From the NCBI RefSeq assembly GCF_002117445.1, contig NZ_CP019937.1, forward strand, positions 1,055,501 through 1,119,500: DNA of 64,000 nucleotides, in the 5' to 3' direction. Source of the stretch: Ketogulonicigenium robustum. GTDB lineage: Bacteria > Pseudomonadota > Alphaproteobacteria > Rhodobacterales > Rhodobacteraceae. Of the stretch, positions 60,227 to 64,000 are shown piece by piece (the first letter of the stretch is position 1; each line of letters opens with the position of its first letter). Made by a program: the position numbers and the translations under genes. The notes beneath the pieces are model-generated. The model was given only the letters and a program-made list of their open reading frames with translations, ran no database searches and was not told the DNA's origin.

Positions 60227-61162
60227 ATGAGCGACGCACAAAACATCCCCTTTACCCCCGCAAAACTGGCCGTACCCCGCGGCCTGCACACCGCGTTTTG
60301 GCTGGGACTGATGGTAGTGCTGTGGGGCCTCAGCTGGCCCGCAACCCAGATTGCACTGCACAGCGTGCCGCCACTGTGGCTGGCGGCCATTCGCTTTGGC
60401 AGTGCGGCGCTGTGCCTGTTCGGTTTCGTCGCGGTGCGGGGCGGGCTGCGATTCCCGCCGCGACAGGATTGGCCCATCGTCATCAGCATCGGCCTGCTGC
60501 AAATGACGGCTTTCACCGGCATGGGCATGATCGCCATGACAACAACCGAGACGAGCCACTCGGTCTTGCTGGCCTATACCACCCCGCTTTGGGCCGTGTT
60601 GATGGGCTGGCTGATGTATAAACAGGCCCCCACACGCGCGCAGTTTACCGCGCTGGCCGTCGGGTTGGCGGGCGTGCTCGTCATCATTTCCCCGTTCGAG
60701 ATGGACTGGCGCGCCCCCGGCGTGCTGCGCGGGGCGCTGTTGCTGATTGGCGGGGCGATTTCGTGGTCGGTCGTCATCCTGCACGTCCGCCGCCACCGGT
60801 GGCAGGCGACACCCCTGCAACTGGCACCGTGGCAAATGACGCTGGCGACGATCCCACTGGCGACACTGGCTTTTGTGACGGAAGGCGCGCCGACATCAAT
60901 CGCCATAACGCCGCAATTGCTGCAACTGCTGCTGTTTATCGGCCCCGTGGCGACGTCGGCCTGCTTTGTCATCTCGTCCGAATATGGCCGCCGCATCACG
61001 CCTTTCGCGATGGCGAACGTGACGCTAGGCGTGCCGATGATCGGCATTACAGCCTCGGTTCTGCTGCTCGGCAACCACCTGTCGCCGCTGTTCCTGCTGG
61101 GCTTGGCGCTGGTGATCGCGGGCATGGCGCTGTCGGCACGCGCCGCGCGCAAGGGGCGCTAA
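60227..61162 (+). CDS. EamA/DMT family transporter
   Basis: 311 residues from MSDAQNIPFTP (GAGAAGG upstream; the frame is open back to 59876 but that part opposes the Lrp gene). There are ten helices in two EamA repeats: GLMVVLWGLSWPATQIALHSVPPLWLAAIRFGSAALCLF and SVLLAYTTPLWAVLMGWLMYKQAPTRAQ; later GALLLIGGAISWSVVILHVRRHRWQATPLQLAPWQM and PFAMANVTLGVPMIGITASVLLLGNHLSPLF. Probably an amino-acid or metabolite exporter under the divergent Lrp. Confidence 0.92.
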   Translation: MSDAQNIPFTPAKLAVPRGLHTAFWLGLMVVLWGLSWPATQIALHSVPPLWLAAIRFGSAALCLFGFVAVRGGLRFPPRQDWPIVISIGLLQMTAFTGMGMIAMTTTETSHSVLLAYTTPLWAVLMGWLMYKQAPTRAQFTALAVGLAGVLVIISPFEMDWRAPGVLRGALLLIGGAISWSVVILHVRRHRWQATPLQLAPWQMTLATIPLATLAFVTEGAPTSIAITPQLLQLLLFIGPVATSACFVISSEYGRRITPFAMANVTLGVPMIGITASVLLLGNHLSPLFLLGLALVIAGMALSARAARKGR

Positions 61163-61187
61163 CGGGCGACAATCATAGGCGTTCCAC

Positions 61188-61884
61188 TCAGTCGAAGACC
61201 ATACAGCCGATACCGAAAACCTGACACACCACATCCTCGGTGACCACTTGTTGGGGGGTGCAGGTTGTGATGATCGCGCCATCTTTCATTGCGATAATGT
61301 GGTCGCTATAGCGGCAGCTTGAATGATGTCGTGCAAAACGGCGACCAAGGTGCGCCCCTCGTGGCGGTTCAGGCGACAGCTCGATCTGGTGGGCGATGTC
61401 CAGAAATGTCGTCGGCTCGTCCAGCAGCAGCAGGGGCGTTTCTTGCGCCAAGGTCATCGCAATCCAGACGCGCTGCCGCTGTCCACCTGACAAGTGGCAG
61501 ATCTCGCGCCCAGCCAGATCGCTGATGCCGGTCGCTTCCATCGCGCGGGTGCAGGCAGAATCGACAGCGGGCGACAAGGTCGCACACCGTCATCCCTTCA
61601 GGGGCGGTGGCGATTTGCGGCAGCAGGCCCAGCCGTTTCGCGACCTCTTTTTCCGGGTGCGTGTGAATCGCCTTGCCATCCAGATAGACCGCGTCACTTT
61701 TGGGCGGGCTCAGGCGCGCGAGCGAGCGTAGAAGCGTCGATTTCCCACACGCATTTGGCCCGATGATCACCGTAAATGCACCATCGGGAATATTGACATC
61801 CAAGCCGGACGACACCGTATTGCGGTAATACCCCTTCGTCAGGTTGCGGGCGTATAGCCGCATTTCGGGGGGTTTCATCGCCAT
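61188..61884 (-). pseudogene. siderophore ABC transporter ATPase (FecE/FepC-like), frameshifted
   Basis: The first frame gives MKPPEMRLYARNLTKGYYRNTVSSGLDVNIPDGAFTVIIGPNACGKSTLLRSLARL to about VCDLVARCRF near 61570. A second frame gives ATGISDLAGREICHLSGGQRQRVWIAMTLAQETPLLLLDEPTTFLDIAHQIEL. A third holds LNRHEGRTLVAVLHDIIQAA, and the last returns to YSDHIIAMKDGAIITTCTPQQVVTEDVV. Walker A, signature and Walker B all survive but in different frames, and part of the helical domain is missing. Confidence 0.85.
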
Positions 61885-62650
61885 CAGACCGTCGCCTCAG
61901 TTCCCGCGCCACGCACGCGCCAGAATAAACAAAAGACAAGCGCCGCCCCATTGCCCCTGTGATCAACCCCACAGGAATTTGAAACGGCGCCAGCAGCCGC
62001 TGCGCGACAAAATCGGCGGCCAGCAGTAACGCGGCCCCAATCGCTACGGTGCAACCCAGACGGAGCGGTGCAACCCAGATTGATACCCGCCGATCTCGCC
62101 AACCTTTGCGCCAACAGGGGGGCGGCCAAGGCGATGGAGTCAATCGGCCCGCCCGCAGAAATCGCCGCCGCCGCCAGGCAGATCGACACGCCGATCAACT
62201 GCAACGCCGCCCGCTGCGGGTTCAGCCCCAAACTGGCCGCGCTAACGCGCCCCAGTTCCAACAACTTCAACTTCGGCGCCCACAGCAGTGCCAGCGAGGC
62301 GCAAACTGCAAACCACCCGACCATTGGCAAAACTTGCGGCCAACTGACACCATTAAGGCTTCCATGCAGCCAAATCCGCGCGGCTTGGGCATCCTCCAGC
62401 GGGGCGCAGCTGATCAGATAAGCGTTGAAGCACCAGTGCCGCCCATACATCTGCCAACGCAATCGGGCGCGCGCCAACCGCAATGCTTAGCAACACCAAC
62501 CAGACCAGCGCGACGCTCATGACCTCCAGCCCGATCATACGCCACAACGTGCGGGGCGGGCTGGCATTGAAGGCGATGCTGACATAGGATGTCGGGCCAT
62601 TTGTTGACAAAGTTAGTATAGCTTGCTGGCCGATGTCTAGACCGGTGCTG
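61885..62650 (-). pseudogene. siderophore ABC permease (FecCD family), decayed
   Basis: An N-terminal piece (SVALVWLVLLSIAVGARPIALADVWAAL, within 62353-62670) jumps directly to the middle of the protein in another frame (FNAYLISCAPLEDAQAARIWLHGSLNGVSWPQVLPMVGW ... LGLNPQRAALQLIGVSICLAAAAISAGGPIDSIALAAPLLAQRLARSAG). About 120 residues are lost. The final helices (GAALLLAADFVAQRLLAPFQIPVGLITGAMG) lie in a third frame. It is read ahead of the broken ATPase gene, so the whole importer is dead. Confidence 0.82.
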
Positions 62651-62930
62651 AAATGTTCTCGATGCGTCAATCATGTCAGCTGAGGGGGGCAGGCTTCGTG
62701 ATCAGCTCGTATGGCGGAATCGCAGAAGATGAGGATTTCCGCGCAAGCGTTTACAAAACAACAAGATTTGTCAGACCAAAAATCCAATGGCATTTATGTG
62801 GCCAACCAATGGTTGCCAAAATGGGCAAAGCCTACATTTCAAGTAAACGGCGCTGCAGGGGCACCAACAATATGCTCCTGTATCGGAACCATCAATAACG
62901 CATAATCAATATTATGTAATATATAAGAAA
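62651..62930. other. non-coding gap between siderophore pseudogene and tsf
   Basis: Two short overlapping open frames exist here (62653-62898, 62711-62905) but neither has a ribosome site or a recognisable protein. The sequence becomes AT-rich towards tsf. Nothing else is seen before the tsf terminator; it may contain eroded remains of the siderophore locus. Confidence 0.4.
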
Positions 62931-62958
62931 AAAGCCGCATGCAAACACATGCGGCTTT
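62931..62958 (-). terminator. intrinsic terminator of the rpsB-tsf operon
   Basis: AAAGCCGCATG (62931-62941) pairs with CATGCGGCTTT (62948-62958); on the bottom strand a run of six Ts follows. It sits 14 bp beyond the tsf stop. Confidence 0.88.
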
Positions 62959-62972
62959 CCATTATGGCCAGA

Positions 62973-63881
62973 TTAGCCTTGCAGGGTCTTGGCGACTTCT
63001 GCAGCGAAATCTTCTTCGACTTTCTCGATGCCTTCGCCAACGGCTACGCGAGCGTAACCGGTGATCTCGACGCCAGCGTCTTTGGCAGCTTGCTCAACAG
63101 TCAGGTCGGGGTTGATGACGAAAGCTTGGCCCAGCAGCGTGTTTTCTGCCAGGAACTTCTTCATGCGGCCCGGGATGATGTTGTTGTGGATGACTTGCTC
63201 GGGCTTGGGCTTGTCGGACGAGGAATTCTCTTCCAAAGCCTTTGCGGTTTGCACAGCCAGCTCGCGCTCGACCAGAACCGGATCAAGGGTGGCTTCCGAC
63301 AGCGACAGCGGCGCGGTTGCAGCGATGTGCATTGCGAACTGCTTGCCGATTTCTTGTGCCTTGTCCTCGGGACCATTCAGCGCGACCAGCACGCCAATGC
63401 GGCCCAGGCCTTCGCCAGCGGCGTTGTGGACGTACGACACGATGGTCGAACCTTCCAGAACGTGCATGCGGCGCAGGTTCAGGTTTTCGCCGATACGGGC
63501 GATTGCGTCGGTCAGGGCTTCCTCAACGGTCTGGCCGTTCAGGTCAGCAGCCTTGACAACTTCAATGGTGTCGCCGGTTTCCAGCGCGATCTTGGTGATC
63601 TCGCGGGCCAGATTTTGGAAATCAACGTTCTTGCCGACGAAGTCGGTTTCCGAGTTGATCTCGACTGCAACGCCGCGGCCGCCCGAAACGGCAACGCCAA
63701 CCAGACCTTCGGCCGCAACGCGGTCAGCCTTCTTGGCAGCCTTCGCAAGGCCCTTGGTGCGCAGCCAGTCGATAGCAGCTTCCATGTTGCCTTCGGTTTC
63801 GACAAGCGCCTTTTTGGCGTCCATCATGCCTGCGCCGGACAGTTCGCGCAGTTCTTTAACCATAGCAGCGGTGATCGACAT
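62973..63881 (-). CDS. tsf: elongation factor Ts
   Basis: 302 residues from [26 protein letters not shown] (GGAG 6 nt upstream; an ATG at 63896 is in frame but less well placed). The UBA-like N-terminus, [12 protein letters not shown] (the TDFV motif contacting EF-Tu), [17 protein letters not shown] and the [14 protein letters not shown] segment are standard. It recharges EF-Tu by GDP release. It follows rpsB, the usual bacterial order. Confidence 0.98.
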   Translation of the reverse strand: MSITAAMVKELRELSGAGMMDAKKALVETEGNMEAAIDWLRTKGLAKAAKKADRVAAEGLVGVAVSGGRGVAVEINSETDFVGKNVDFQNLAREITKIALETGDTIEVVKAADLNGQTVEEALTDAIARIGENLNLRRMHVLEGSTIVSYVHNAAGEGLGRIGVLVALNGPEDKAQEIGKQFAMHIAATAPLSLSEATLDPVLVERELAVQTAKALEENSSSDKPKPEQVIHNNIIPGRMKKFLAENTLLGQAFVINPDLTVEQAAKDAGVEITGYARVAVGEGIEKVEEDFAAEVAKTLQG

Positions 63882-63912
63882 GGTCATCTCCATCAAAGGG
63901 GTGTGTGGTGTT

Positions 63913-63936
63913 CGGGCAGGTTAGCACCCCTGCCCG
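63913..63936 (-). promoter_or_regulatory. hairpin in the rpsB-tsf intergenic gap
   Basis: CGGGCAGG (63913-63920) pairs with CCTGCCCG (63929-63936) between the rpsB stop and the tsf start. No T-run follows on the bottom strand, so it may be an attenuator or mRNA-processing/stability element rather than a full terminator. Confidence 0.5.
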
Positions 63937-63953
63937 ACAGTTTCACGAAAGCC

Positions 63954-64000
63954 TTAAGCTTCTTCTGCAGCGGCAGCGGCAGCGGCTTCTTCAGCCAAAG
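63954..64000 (-). CDS. rpsB: 30S ribosomal protein S2, C-terminal end (partial)
   Basis: Only the last 14 codons and the TAA stop are in the window, reading LAEEAAAAAAAEEA. An acidic Ala/Glu tail directly upstream of tsf is typical of alphaproteobacterial S2. The call relies mainly on the conserved rpsB-tsf gene order. Confidence 0.75.
   Translation of the reverse strand, partial: LAEEAAAAAAAEEA

Noticed and set aside
62653-62905. Two small overlapping frames upstream of the tsf terminator
   Set aside because: No ribosome site, no recognisable protein, and they lie in eroded sequence.

Overview
The window is high-GC DNA from an alphaproteobacterium, most likely Rhodobacteraceae (inference from gene families and codon use). 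A quinohaemoprotein resembling the L-sorbosone dehydrogenase of Ketogulonicigenium points towards that genus, but nothing here proves it.

Positions 1-17757 are the right part of a P22-like (podovirus) prophage whose left end lies outside the window. Gene order follows P22: gp10-like stabilisation protein, small coiled-coil protein, GNAT-like protein in the gp14 slot, gp7/gp20/gp16-like ejection proteins, then an immI-like control locus (small membrane protein in the sieA slot, Mnt-like and Arc-like ribbon-helix-helix repressors, Rha/KilAC antirepressor), then tail fibre genes. Accessory genes include HigBA, HicAB and a Tat-like exported protein. Lysis genes (holin candidates, GH19 endolysin, overlapping spanin pair) and a truncated tyrosine integrase close the element.

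Positions 17760-20669 hold a decayed IS3-family remnant and a second, broken copy of the phage lysis module. In the intact module the reverse-strand cargo between holin and endolysin is HicAB. In the broken copy the same slot holds a Hint-domain protein. A chromosomal paralogue of that Hint protein lies at 40178-41263.

From 20.7 kb on the DNA is chromosomal. It has a membrane protein, a secreted nuclease, an M23 peptidase, an HxlR regulator facing a wrecked MdaB-like quinone reductase, the dTDP-rhamnose operon rfbCBDA, a SulP transporter, the PQQ/haem c dehydrogenase, and a NikABCDE-like ABC operon (33.4-38.1 kb). Then come a TetR/EamA pair, the Hint paralogue, an OpgC-like acyltransferase, an entericidin-type lipoprotein and a taurine-pyruvate-type aminotransferase facing an XRE-cupin regulator. 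A seven-gene operon (46.6-55.4 kb) joins an oligopeptide-type ABC importer to an amidase and a GH3 glycosidase between two LysR genes. The right end holds mmsA, cutC, a ROK kinase, Lrp and EamA genes, a decayed siderophore ABC system, and the rpsB-tsf operon read leftwards off the window.

No tRNA, rRNA or CRISPR array was recognised. All functional names come from reading motifs by eye, not from database searches.
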